From the NCBI GenBank assembly GCA_002433335.1, contig DJHY01000287.1, forward strand, positions 1-29,649: 29,649 nucleotides of DNA, given 5' to 3'. The translations under genes and the position numbers were made by a program. This document shows, in pieces, positions 9,351 through 16,697 of this stretch; the stretch's first letter is position 1, and each line of letters opens with the position of its first letter. The notes beneath the pieces are model-generated. The model worked only from the letters and a program-made list of their open reading frames with translations. It did not search any database and was not told the DNA's origin. The DNA is from Rhodospirillaceae bacterium UBA6608 (GTDB taxonomy: Bacteria; Pseudomonadota; Alphaproteobacteria; Rhodospirillales_A; Casp-alpha2).

Positions 9351-10580
9351 GTGCTGGCCGCGGCCTTGGCCGCGCAAACGGGCGTCGTTTTCCCCGCTAC
9401 TGCGGCGGAAAAGGATGCCGGAAACTCCCTGGATAAAGTCCAAAGCGAGATCAAGAAAGGCCGCGCGGAAAGCGAGCGCCTGAAGGATCAGGCCGAAGGC
9501 CTTCAGGCTGAGTTGAAGAACCTGCAGCACCGCTTGGTCTCCGCCGCGCAGGTCGTGCAGGACCGTGAACTTCGAGTCATCACCCTGGAAGCCAAGATCG
9601 CGGACCTGGTTCGCCAGGAAAGGGAAAAGCTGGCCCAGTTGAACGCCAACCGCGGACAGCTTGCGGCGGTTCTGGTGGCTTTGCAGAAGATGGTGCAGTT
9701 CCCGCCCGAAGCCCTGCTGGCCCTGCCGGAATCGCCGGACGATCTGGTCCGCAGCGCGATCCTGCTGCGCGCCGTGGTGCCGGAGATCGACCGCCGCGCC
9801 ACCAGTCTGCGCCTGGACCTGCAATCCCTGGCCGAGACGCGCGAGAAGACGGCGGAAGAACGCCTGAACCTGAATACCGCCGCGGATGATCTGGATCGGC
9901 AGCGCTCGGAAATCCGTCGCCTGATGGCGGATCGTCAGCGCCTGTTGGACAAGACACGGGCCGAGGAACGGCGGACCGCGCAACGGGTCGCCGGTCTGGC
10001 CGCCAAGGCCGCGAACCTGAAGGATCTGATGGCGCGGCTGGAGGAACAGCGCGCCGCCGATGAGCGCGCTGCCGCCGAGGCGGCGAAAGCCGCCCGGGAA
10101 CAAGCCGCGCGCGACAAGGCCGAGGCCAATCGCCAGACGCGGATCGCCGCCACAGTTTCGCCATCCCCGTCGATCACTACTCGTCGTGGCCGGTTGCCGT
10201 TGCCCGTGGTGGGTGATCTGGTCGGCCGTTATGGCGAGAACCTGCCGTCGGGTCTGACCCGCAAGGGGATCGACATCGCCACGCGCGGTGGGTCCCAGGT
10301 GATCGCGACCTATGACGGCAAGATCGCGTTCGCCGGAAAGTTTAGAGGTTACGGGCAGTTATTGATTATCGATCATGGCGACGGATATCATACGCTGCTG
10401 GCCGGAATGGCCCGTATCGAAACGGCGGTGGGCCGTCGCGTTTCCACCGGAGAGCCTGTGGCCACAATGGGTGCGGGCGGCGGCGAGCAGCCGATTCTCT
10501 ACGTCGAATTGCGTCGCAAGGGACAACCGATCAATCCCTTGCCGTGGTTGGCGTCACGCAAAGACAAGGTGAGCGGATGA
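9351..10580 (+). CDS. EnvC-like murein hydrolase activator with degenerate LytM domain
   Basis: Periplasmic protein expected to activate cell-wall amidases at division. A hydrophobic export segment (WVLAAALAAQTGVV) is followed by long coiled coils (about residues 20-260; Glu/Arg/Leu-rich) and a C-terminal M23/LytM domain (about 285-405). All zinc-ligand histidines appear lost. The first His position is Arg304 (RKGIDI, with the Asp kept), and the usual HxH is Ile382-Leu-Tyr384. That pattern fits an activator, not a peptidase. The start is uncertain: GTG 9351 lies inside the apparent signal peptide, and the frame is open upstream with an RRH-containing n-region reachable only from CTG 9324. It overlaps ctpA by 4 bases. 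Confidence 0.87.
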   Translation: MLAAALAAQTGVVFPATAAEKDAGNSLDKVQSEIKKGRAESERLKDQAEGLQAELKNLQHRLVSAAQVVQDRELRVITLEAKIADLVRQEREKLAQLNANRGQLAAVLVALQKMVQFPPEALLALPESPDDLVRSAILLRAVVPEIDRRATSLRLDLQSLAETREKTAEERLNLNTAADDLDRQRSEIRRLMADRQRLLDKTRAEERRTAQRVAGLAAKAANLKDLMARLEEQRAADERAAAEAAKAAREQAARDKAEANRQTRIAATVSPSPSITTRRGRLPLPVVGDLVGRYGENLPSGLTRKGIDIATRGGSQVIATYDGKIAFAGKFRGYGQLLIIDHGDGYHTLLAGMARIETAVGRRVSTGEPVATMGAGGGEQPILYVELRRKGQPINPLPWLASRKDKVSG

Positions 10581-11944
10581 CACAGAATTTCATGAAGGTC
10601 TCGGGCATGCGGTTGATCGCCGGTGTGGCGCTTTTGGGTGGGCTTGCGTTTATGGCGCAGCCGTCCTGGGCTGCCGAGGCGGCGCCCGAGGTCAAGAATT
10701 CGGAAGAAACCTATCGTCTGCTCAATCTGTTCGGCGATGTGTTCGAACGCATCCGTTCCCAATACGTCGATAAGCCGACCGATGAAGAACTGGTCGAATC
10801 CGCGATCACCGGCATGCTGCAATCCCTGGATCCGCATTCCAGCTATATGAACGAGCGGACCTACAAGGAAATGCAGGTCAACACGCGTGGACAGTTCGGC
10901 GGCCTGGGCATTCAGGTGACCATGGAAAGCGGCGTGGTGAAGGTGATTTCGCCGATCGACGACACACCCGCATCCCGCGCGGGGATCAAGCCGGGCGACC
11001 TGATCACGCATCTGGACGGCGAAGCGGTGCAAGGCCTGACCCTGTCGCAGGCGGTCGAGAAGATGCGCGGCAAGGTCGGTAGCGAGATCAAGCTAACCAT
11101 CTTCCGCGCCGGGCAGGATCCGTTCGATGTGTCGTTGACCCGCGCCGTGATCAAGATCACCTCGGTCCGCCACCATATGGAAGGCGAGGATGTCGGCTAC
11201 GTCCGCATCACGTCGTTCAGCGAGCAAACCAAACAGGGTCTGGACAAGGCCATCGAGGCGATTAAGAAGGAAGCGGGCGACAAGCTGAAGGGCTATGTCC
11301 TGGACCTACGCAACAACCCGGGCGGACTGTTGGATCAGGCGATTGCCGTCTCCGATACCTTCCTGGACAAGGGCGAGATCGTTTCCACCCGGTCGCGCGA
11401 CCCCGAAGATACCCAGCGTTTCAACGCCACCACGGGCGACATGATCGACGGCAAGCCGCTGGTCGTGCTGATCAATGGCGGCTCGGCTTCGGCTTCGGAA
11501 ATCGTCGCCGGCGCGCTGCAGGATCATCGTCGCGCGGTGCTGATGGGGACCCGGTCGTTCGGTAAGGGATCGGTCCAGACGATCATCCCGTTGCAGGGCC
11601 ATCGGGCCATGCGGTTGACCACCGCACGGTATTACACGCCGTCTGGTGACAGCATCCAGGCCAAGGGTATTCACCCCGATATCGAGGTCAAACCCTCCCG
11701 AATCGAGGAAATCGAAAGCCGTCCGGGCCGCCGCGAGGAAAACCTGCGGGGTGCGTTGGACAACGGCGACCACGAGAAGGAAGGCAAGGCGTCCGATCCT
11801 GCTGCCAAACCCGAAGACGGGAAAACGGAAGGAAAAGAAGGGGATGCCAAGGCCAAGGCCGTGGATTACCAGCTTTTGCGGGCGGTTGACCTGCTGCGCG
11901 GGGTGGCTCTGTTTTCCGGCTCGTTGACCTCGTCAAGTAATTGA
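10577..11944 (+). CDS. ctpA: Carboxy-terminal processing protease, S41 family
   Basis: Periplasmic serine protease that trims C-termini of envelope proteins and often cell-wall enzymes. ATG 10577 overlaps the previous stop (ATGA) and starts a signal peptide (RLIAGVALLGGLAFMAQPSWAAEA). Next come the S41 N-terminal helices (QYVDKPTDEELVESAITGML), a PDZ domain (about residues 95-185; GLGIQVTMESGVVKVISP) and the catalytic core. Serine lies in GGSASASEIVAGA (S305) and lysine in SFGKGSVQ (K330), the expected 25 residues apart. A Glu/Lys-rich low-complexity segment (about 385-425) precedes the C-terminus. Pairing with an EnvC-like activator is conserved, suggesting joint control of murein hydrolysis. 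The length is 455 residues. Confidence 0.94.
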   Translation: MTQNFMKVSGMRLIAGVALLGGLAFMAQPSWAAEAAPEVKNSEETYRLLNLFGDVFERIRSQYVDKPTDEELVESAITGMLQSLDPHSSYMNERTYKEMQVNTRGQFGGLGIQVTMESGVVKVISPIDDTPASRAGIKPGDLITHLDGEAVQGLTLSQAVEKMRGKVGSEIKLTIFRAGQDPFDVSLTRAVIKITSVRHHMEGEDVGYVRITSFSEQTKQGLDKAIEAIKKEAGDKLKGYVLDLRNNPGGLLDQAIAVSDTFLDKGEIVSTRSRDPEDTQRFNATTGDMIDGKPLVVLINGGSASASEIVAGALQDHRRAVLMGTRSFGKGSVQTIIPLQGHRAMRLTTARYYTPSGDSIQAKGIHPDIEVKPSRIEEIESRPGRREENLRGALDNGDHEKEGKASDPAAKPEDGKTEGKEGDAKAKAVDYQLLRAVDLLRGVALFSGSLTSSSN

Positions 11945-12076
11945 GTACCCTGCATTAATTGGGGGCGGGCCTTTTCCGGGCCTCGGTCGTGGGAATTCAC
12001 GGCCGATGTCCGCTGGGCCGGTCCGCCCGCCGGACGCCGTGGGGGATGGTCCGGTCAAGCCTGAGCGGGTGAACAG

Positions 12077-13522
12077 TTGAAATTGCCGTCGTTGAAATTG
12101 CCGTTCGGATCGAAGCGCCGCAAAAGCGGTGACGACGACGACGAGGCGTTCGACCTCGACGAAGACGAATTCGAGGACGAAGAGGAAGAAGAGGACGACG
12201 GCGCATACGACGACGATGACGACGAGGAAGAGGGTAGTGCGTGGGAACGCATGGACCCGCAACGCAAGGTCCTCATCATCGCCGGCCTGGCCGCTGGGCT
12301 TCTGCTGACCTCGATCTTCGGCGGCGCGGCTTGGTTCCTGTTCGGGGGCGAGCCGGAGAAAGCCGCCGAACAAGCCCCCCAACATCGCGCCGACGGATCA
12401 ATCGCCATTCCCGCGGCCCCCGTACCGGGCCAAGGCCAAGGCCTGACGCCGCCCCCGCCGGGCGGAGAGGCGCCTCAGGCCGCCGGACAGCCCGCGCCCA
12501 CGGGACAGCCGGGCGCCGCCGCCCCTACCGCGCCGATTGAACCTGTGGTCGGCGGTATCTCCGCTTCTCAGGTCGGGGTGCAGAACGAAGGTCTGGGCGG
12601 TCTTGCCGCGCAGACGACCGCCGTCGGTCAGGACCCGGAGCGCAGCCGCGTCGTTCCCTTCGCCACCGGCGAAGCTTTCCGCGGGATCGCCCCGTTCAAG
12701 GAAGTCGACGCCCTGGCCCGTGTGCCGGATTTGGCCCTGGTCGAAAAAGGGCCGGATGGGCGGGACATGCCGATCGTGGCGCGCAACGGCACCCGGCCGA
12801 TGGACGCCTACGCCCGCCCGGTCGCCGATGCCGATGCCGCCATCCCGCAGGTCGCGATTATCATCCGTGGGATCGGGCTGTCGCGCACGGCTTCGATCAC
12901 GGCGATCAAGAGCCTGCCGCCCGAAGTCAGCATGGTCATCTCACCCTATGCCCGTGACCCTTCGGATTGGGTGCTGCGCGCCCGCTTGGCGGGGCACGAG
13001 GTCTTCATGGGGCTGCCCATGGAAAGCGCCAATTTCCCGTTCGAAGACGCGGGCCCCCTGGCTCTCAACAGTGCCGTTCAGTTGAATCAGAACATGGCGA
13101 CCCTGCATAACATCATGGCGATGGTGCCTGGCTATGTCGGGTTCATGAGCCGCTTCGGTTCGCGCTTCGGCGTGGCCGAGGGCCAGTTGAAGCCGATCTT
13201 CGAAGAGATCAAGGCGCGCGGTTTGATGTTCATTGATTCCGGCGAAAGCGGCAGCGGCGCCATGTCGCGGATTGCGGGCGAGGTCGCCTTGCCGATGGCG
13301 GTGGTGAACATCCATCTGGACCGCACGCCGACCGAGGACGAAATCGCCTCGCGCCTTCTTCGCCTAGGGGCCTTGGCCCGCAGTCAATCCATCGCTGTGG
13401 CCATGGGCGAGCCTTATCCCCATACCATCCGCGAACTGAAGAGCTGGCTGGCTGCCCAACCGCCCGATAAATTGCGCCTGGTGCCGGTCAGCGCCGTTGC
13501 CGACCGCCAGATCATCCAATAA
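12077..13522 (+). CDS. Divergent polysaccharide deacetylase family protein, catalytically degenerate
   Basis: Membrane-anchored member of the YibQ/divergent polysaccharide deacetylase family (DUF610), 481 residues from TTG 12077. The N-terminal 60 residues include a very acidic stretch of Asp/Glu runs (about 17-56), followed by one membrane helix (about 65-89; LIIAGLAAGLLLTSIFGG). A Pro/Gly/Ala-rich linker (about 105-160) leads to the deacetylase-like domain (about 257-470). The family's Asp-Asp pair (IDDLG) reads IIIRGIG here (R264-G265), the NHMGS block reads YVGFMSRFGS, and the late GHPYP reads GEPYP. Metal-dependent catalysis therefore looks unlikely. A shorter protein from ATG 12251 is possible but would lose the acidic tail. 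It sits between ctpA and rppH, the usual alphaproteobacterial place. The role is probably structural or regulatory at the envelope. Confidence 0.85.
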   Translation: MKLPSLKLPFGSKRRKSGDDDDEAFDLDEDEFEDEEEEEDDGAYDDDDDEEEGSAWERMDPQRKVLIIAGLAAGLLLTSIFGGAAWFLFGGEPEKAAEQAPQHRADGSIAIPAAPVPGQGQGLTPPPPGGEAPQAAGQPAPTGQPGAAAPTAPIEPVVGGISASQVGVQNEGLGGLAAQTTAVGQDPERSRVVPFATGEAFRGIAPFKEVDALARVPDLALVEKGPDGRDMPIVARNGTRPMDAYARPVADADAAIPQVAIIIRGIGLSRTASITAIKSLPPEVSMVISPYARDPSDWVLRARLAGHEVFMGLPMESANFPFEDAGPLALNSAVQLNQNMATLHNIMAMVPGYVGFMSRFGSRFGVAEGQLKPIFEEIKARGLMFIDSGESGSGAMSRIAGEVALPMAVVNIHLDRTPTEDEIASRLLRLGALARSQSIAVAMGEPYPHTIRELKSWLAAQPPDKLRLVPVSAVADRQIIQ

Positions 13523-13578
13523 GAACCAGAGCACCCAGGGGCGCGCTATTCTCCCATTCCTTAACGTGACCGAGACGC

Positions 13579-14091
13579 ATGACTGAAAATGACGACGATC
13601 CGCGCCCGTTCCGAACCGGCGTGGGCGCCTTGCTGCTGAACGACGATGGCCGCGTATGGATCGGCGAGCGGATCCGCCGCGCCGGTCAACAGATGGAATT
13701 CCCCTGGCAGTTGCCGCAAGGCGGCCTGGACGAAGGCGAGGACCCGCGCGATGCGGTGTTCCGGGAACTGGAAGAAGAGACCGGCACGGCCAACGCCGAA
13801 ATCATCGCCGAAACGCCCGGCTGGCTGACCTATGACCTGCCGGTCGATATTCGAGACCAGGTGTGGAAAGGGCGCTTTCGTGGCCAGCGGCAGAAATGGT
13901 ACGCCATGCGTTTTCTGGGCCGGGATACGGAATTCGACCTGATGACGCACGAGAAACCGGAATTTTCCAGCTGGCGCTGGGCGCCGATGACGGAACTGCC
14001 GGGCTTGATCGTTCCTTTCAAGCGGGGGCTCTACCACGAGCTGTTGTCGGTCTTTGGGCATTTGGATGTTGGAAAGGGGACCGGGCAGTGA
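13579..14091 (+). CDS. rppH: RNA pyrophosphohydrolase, Nudix family
   Basis: Removes pyrophosphate from 5'-triphosphorylated mRNA, which opens transcripts to RNase E decay. The 170-residue protein begins with FRTGVGALLLNDDGRVW and has WQLPQGGLDEGEDP. A complete Nudix box runs from G48 to about residue 70 with REL and EEE residues (R62, E63, E66, E67). KWYAMRF and FSSWRW later in the chain are typical of RppH and not of generic Nudix enzymes. The stop TGA overlaps the next gene's ATG by one base, so the two are translationally linked. Confidence 0.94.
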   Translation: MTENDDDPRPFRTGVGALLLNDDGRVWIGERIRRAGQQMEFPWQLPQGGLDEGEDPRDAVFRELEEETGTANAEIIAETPGWLTYDLPVDIRDQVWKGRFRGQRQKWYAMRFLGRDTEFDLMTHEKPEFSSWRWAPMTELPGLIVPFKRGLYHELLSVFGHLDVGKGTGQ

Positions 14092-15068
14092 TGATGTACG
14101 TGGAAGTGATCGGCGGGCTGGTCATCTTGGTCGGCGCGGCCGAAGTGATGATCCGCGGCGCGGTCGGCCTGGCCCGTATTTTCGGCCTGTCGCCGTTGCT
14201 GATCGGCATGACCGTGGTCGCGTTGGGGACTTCGGCGCCGGAACTGGTCGTGTCATTGGATGCCGCCTTGACCGGCAATCCCGGCCTGGCCACGGGCAAC
14301 ATCGTCGGCTCGAACATCGCTAACGTGTTGTTGATCACGGGTGCGGCGGCCCTGGTCGCCCCCATGGCGCGCCGCACGGAACGGCTGTACCGCGACGGGG
14401 CCCTGCTGATCCTGTGCACGGCCCTGTTCGTATTGTTGTGCTGGGGCGAGGAGCTGGATATCGCCCAAGGGGCCTTGTTGATCATTATCTTCCTTGGCTT
14501 CATGGGCAGCGCTTATTGGCGGGATATCAACGACCCCAAAGCTTCGGCAGAGCGCGTCGGCGAAGTCGAGGAGATCGGCGGCGTGCCGTCCCGCGCCTGG
14601 GTTGCCTGGGCGAGCGCGATCGGTGGCCTTGTCGGGATCGCCCTGGGCGCGGACCTGATGGTCAACGGCGGTGTCGCCATCGCCCGGTCGTTCGGCTTGG
14701 GCGAGGAAGTGATCGGCCTGACCCTGATTGCGATCGGAACCTCATTGCCGGAATTGGCGGCCTCGGTCGTCGCAGCCCGGCGGGGGCATGCCGACGTGGC
14801 GATCGGCAATGTCGTCGGCTCCAACATGTTCAACATGCTGGCGATTGCCGGGGTTGTCTCCATGGCTTCTCCCTTGCCGGTGCCGTCGACGATGCTCGCC
14901 TTCGATCTGTGGGTGATGCTGGGATCGGCCATTCTGATCGTCCCGGCCATGACCGGCTGGACCGGCATGTCGCGTATCGCCGGGGTCGGGATGCTGGTGC
15001 TATACCTGGGCTATCTCGCGGCGCAGGTCTTGGACGTTCCGACCCGTATCGCCGCAAAGCTGTTCTAA
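14091..15068 (+). CDS. Calcium/sodium antiporter, CaCA family (YrbG-like)
   Basis: Inner-membrane cation exchanger with two inverted alpha repeats. Both signatures are clear: VALGTSAPELVVSLDAA with GNIVGSNIANVLLI in the first half, and AIGTSLPELAASVVAA with GNVVGSNMFNMLAI in the second. About ten hydrophobic helices surround a short polar loop (about residues 140-165). ATG 14091 (followed by a second ATG) has GGAAAGGGG upstream and overlaps rppH by 1 base. A longer reading from inside rppH is rejected. The length of 325 residues fits bacterial members. Ion specificity (Na/Ca, possibly K-dependent) cannot be read from sequence. Confidence 0.92.
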   Translation: MMYVEVIGGLVILVGAAEVMIRGAVGLARIFGLSPLLIGMTVVALGTSAPELVVSLDAALTGNPGLATGNIVGSNIANVLLITGAAALVAPMARRTERLYRDGALLILCTALFVLLCWGEELDIAQGALLIIIFLGFMGSAYWRDINDPKASAERVGEVEEIGGVPSRAWVAWASAIGGLVGIALGADLMVNGGVAIARSFGLGEEVIGLTLIAIGTSLPELAASVVAARRGHADVAIGNVVGSNMFNMLAIAGVVSMASPLPVPSTMLAFDLWVMLGSAILIVPAMTGWTGMSRIAGVGMLVLYLGYLAAQVLDVPTRIAAKLF

Positions 15069-15078
15069 GGGCTTGGGG

Positions 15079-15852
15079 ATGAACGCGCACGAGACCATGG
15101 TTCCGGAAACGGTTCTGATCACCGGCGCCGCCAAGCGGATCGGCCGGGAATTGGCATTGGATATGGCGTCACTTGGCTGGCGGGTCGCCGTGCATTACAA
15201 CGCGTCCCGCGATGCGGCCTTGGCCGTGGTCGACGAGATCGCGGCCGCGGGCGGCCGGGCGGCGGCGTTCAAGGCAGACCTGGCGGACGAGGGCGAAACC
15301 TCGGCCCTGTTGCCCCAGGTGGTAGACGGGCTGGGCCCGGTGACCTGTCTGGTCAACAACGCTTCGTTGTTCGAAAAGGACGTGCCTGAAACGGTCACCC
15401 GCGACAGCTGGGACGCGCATATGGAAACCAACCTGCGCGCGCCCTTCGTCCTGACCCAGGCCATGGCGGCCCATTTGCCGGCGGGAATGTCGGGGGTGGT
15501 GGTCAACATCATCGATCAGCGGGTGTTGAACCTGCGCGGCGATTTCACGTCTTACACTTTGTCCAAGTACGGCCTGTGGGGGCTGACGCAGATGCTTGCC
15601 CGGGGGTTGGCGCCGCGCATACGCGTAAATGCAATCGGGCCAGGCCCGACCCTGCCCAGCCACCGCCAGACCGAGGATCAGTTCGTCGAACAATGGCGGG
15701 GAACGCCGCTGGAACGACCGGTCGATCCGCAGGAGATTTGCACGGCTTTGCGCTTCATCCTTGACGCGCCCGCCTTTACAGGCCAAATCATCGCCTTGGA
15801 CAGCGGTCAGCACATGGGGGCCGCCTGGGACAATGGGGCCGACCTGGAATAG
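15079..15852 (+). CDS. SDR-family oxidoreductase, FolM/pteridine-reductase-like
   Basis: Short-chain dehydrogenase/reductase of 257 residues. The cofactor loop TGAAKRIGRE has the Lys-Arg seen in pteridine reductases and FolM and prefers NADPH in those families. LVNNASLFEKD and the catalytic SYTLSKYGL (YxxxK) are present. The C-terminal half has the RVNAIGPGPTLP loop. It lies 40 bases upstream of folB, so a role in reducing dihydromonapterin or dihydrofolate-type pterins is a reasonable inference; other small substrates are possible. ATG 15079 is chosen over TTG 15073 because of its better context. Confidence 0.85.
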   Translation: MNAHETMVPETVLITGAAKRIGRELALDMASLGWRVAVHYNASRDAALAVVDEIAAAGGRAAAFKADLADEGETSALLPQVVDGLGPVTCLVNNASLFEKDVPETVTRDSWDAHMETNLRAPFVLTQAMAAHLPAGMSGVVVNIIDQRVLNLRGDFTSYTLSKYGLWGLTQMLARGLAPRIRVNAIGPGPTLPSHRQTEDQFVEQWRGTPLERPVDPQEICTALRFILDAPAFTGQIIALDSGQHMGAAWDNGADLE

Positions 15853-15892
15853 CTAGGCTGGCCCGGCCACGCCGACCACCGAGGGGAACGGG

Positions 15893-16312
15893 ATGACCGT
15901 CGACCAATACAAGGTTTCGGAGACGGCCAAGATCGCCGATGCGCGATCCCTGATCCGTCATGTCTTCGTGCGTAATCTGGTGCTGATGGCCAGTATCGGC
16001 ATCTATGCGTTCGAGAAGAAGGACGCCCAGCGCGTCCGCATCAACGTGGACCTGGCGGTTCGCGAAGCCGATCATCCGCCGACCGACGAGATCAGTCAGG
16101 TCGTCTGCTACGAAGAGATCACCGACGGCATCAAGGGCATCGTCGGTCGGGGCCACGTCAATCTGGTGGAAACCCTGGCCGAGGATATCGCCGGCATGTG
16201 CCTTGAAGACCCGCGTGTGCGGTCTGCTCGGGTGCGGGTGGAAAAGCTGGACATCTTCGAAAACGCGGAAAGCGTCGGCGTCGAAATCGAGCGGTTTAAT
16301 CCGCGCGCTTGA
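15893..16312 (+). CDS. folB: Dihydroneopterin aldolase family protein
   Basis: Folate-pathway enzyme that cleaves 7,8-dihydroneopterin to 6-hydroxymethyl-dihydropterin and glycolaldehyde. The 139-residue protein has an N-terminal extension of about 25 residues, then the DHNA fold: LVLMASIGIYAFEKKDAQ, RVRINVDLAV, VCYEEITDGI, LVETLAEDIA and the C-terminal VRVEKLDIFENAESVGVEIER, including the conserved Lys. ATG 15893 has GAGGGGAACGG upstream. It is preceded by the FolM-like SDR and followed by a strong terminator. Epimerase-type activity is also known in this family. Confidence 0.92.
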   Translation: MTVDQYKVSETAKIADARSLIRHVFVRNLVLMASIGIYAFEKKDAQRVRINVDLAVREADHPPTDEISQVVCYEEITDGIKGIVGRGHVNLVETLAEDIAGMCLEDPRVRSARVRVEKLDIFENAESVGVEIERFNPRA

Positions 16313-16434
16313 TACTGCTTGAGCGTCTTCCCCTAAGTGCTTGAAAAAACGACTTTGTGACACTTCGTCGCGCGAGTTGTGCACAGGGGCTGTCACCGTT
16401 TCAATTTCGTGTCCACCCTGTTTCCGTAAATTTT

Positions 16435-16474
16435 CATCCCCGAGTCGCACGCTCGGGGATGTGTCTTTCTTGTT
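16435..16474 (+). terminator. Rho-independent terminator after folB
   Basis: A perfect 10-bp stem (CATCCCCGAG 16435-16444, CTCGGGGATG 16452-16461) with a 7-base loop is followed by the T-rich TGTCTTTCTTG. It ends the folB transcript within the 385-base folB-uvrC gap. Confidence 0.85.
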
Positions 16475-16494
16475 TAATATCAATTACTTATAAT
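16466..16494 (+). promoter_or_regulatory. Promoter with perfect -10 in the folB-uvrC gap
   Basis: TATAAT (16489-16494) is a perfect -10 in an AT-rich stretch directly after the folB terminator. The -35 is weak (TTTCTT or TTCTTG, 16466-16472, spacing 16-17). Transcription would start near 16501, about 197 bases before uvrC. A second, closer candidate is TTGATT (16645-16650) with TCGAAT (16667-16672). Confidence 0.5.
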
Positions 16495-16545
16495 CGTGCC
16501 TATTTATTGAGCAAAGCGGAGGAATCCCAGAGTTTTCACGCCCTC

Positions 16546-16567
16546 AGCCTGTGCAGGCGGCTTTTTC
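16546..16567 (+). terminator. Terminator-like hairpin upstream of uvrC
   Basis: A small GC hairpin (GCCTG 16547-16551, CAGGC 16554-16558; or AGCC/GGCT at 16546-16549 and 16559-16562) runs into TTTTT at 16562-16566. It lies about 65 bases after the predicted start at 16501, so it could end a short RNA or attenuate uvrC. Confidence 0.35.
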
Positions 16568-16574
16568 AACAGCT

Positions 16575-16596
16575 TTATCCACAAGAGTCGTGGATA
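16575..16596. promoter_or_regulatory. Perfect DnaA box with an inverted partner
   Basis: TTATCCACA (16575-16583) equals the strong DnaA consensus. An inverted imperfect copy follows, so TATCCAC and GTGGATA (16590-16596) form a 7-7-7 palindrome. It sits in the gene-free AT-rich folB-uvrC gap. It may be a DnaA-regulated site or simply a hairpin; only one perfect box was found here. Confidence 0.4.
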
Positions 16597-16697
16597 GTTG
16601 GCGTTCGCGAAAAAGGGGCCCTGGATATATCTTTCGTCATAGCCTTGATTCCCTTCGGCTTTCTCTTCGAATAGGTCTGAAAAGCGGAGTTTTTTAA

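Noticed and set aside
9351..10580. Active M23 metallopeptidase
   Set aside because: The zinc-ligand histidines are replaced (Arg304, Ile382, Tyr384), so an activator role is more likely.
16357..16674. A 105-codon open frame in the folB-uvrC gap
   Set aside because: It runs through a strong terminator and a perfect -10 box, has unusual amino-acid content, and shows no domain or Shine-Dalgarno.
16313..16697. Chromosomal replication origin
   Set aside because: Only one perfect DnaA box plus one inverted imperfect copy was seen, and the flanking genes (folB, uvrC) are not usual alphaproteobacterial origin neighbours.
16600..16697. LexA/SOS box upstream of uvrC
   Set aside because: No GTTC-N7-GTTC or GAAC-N7-GAAC pair could be found.
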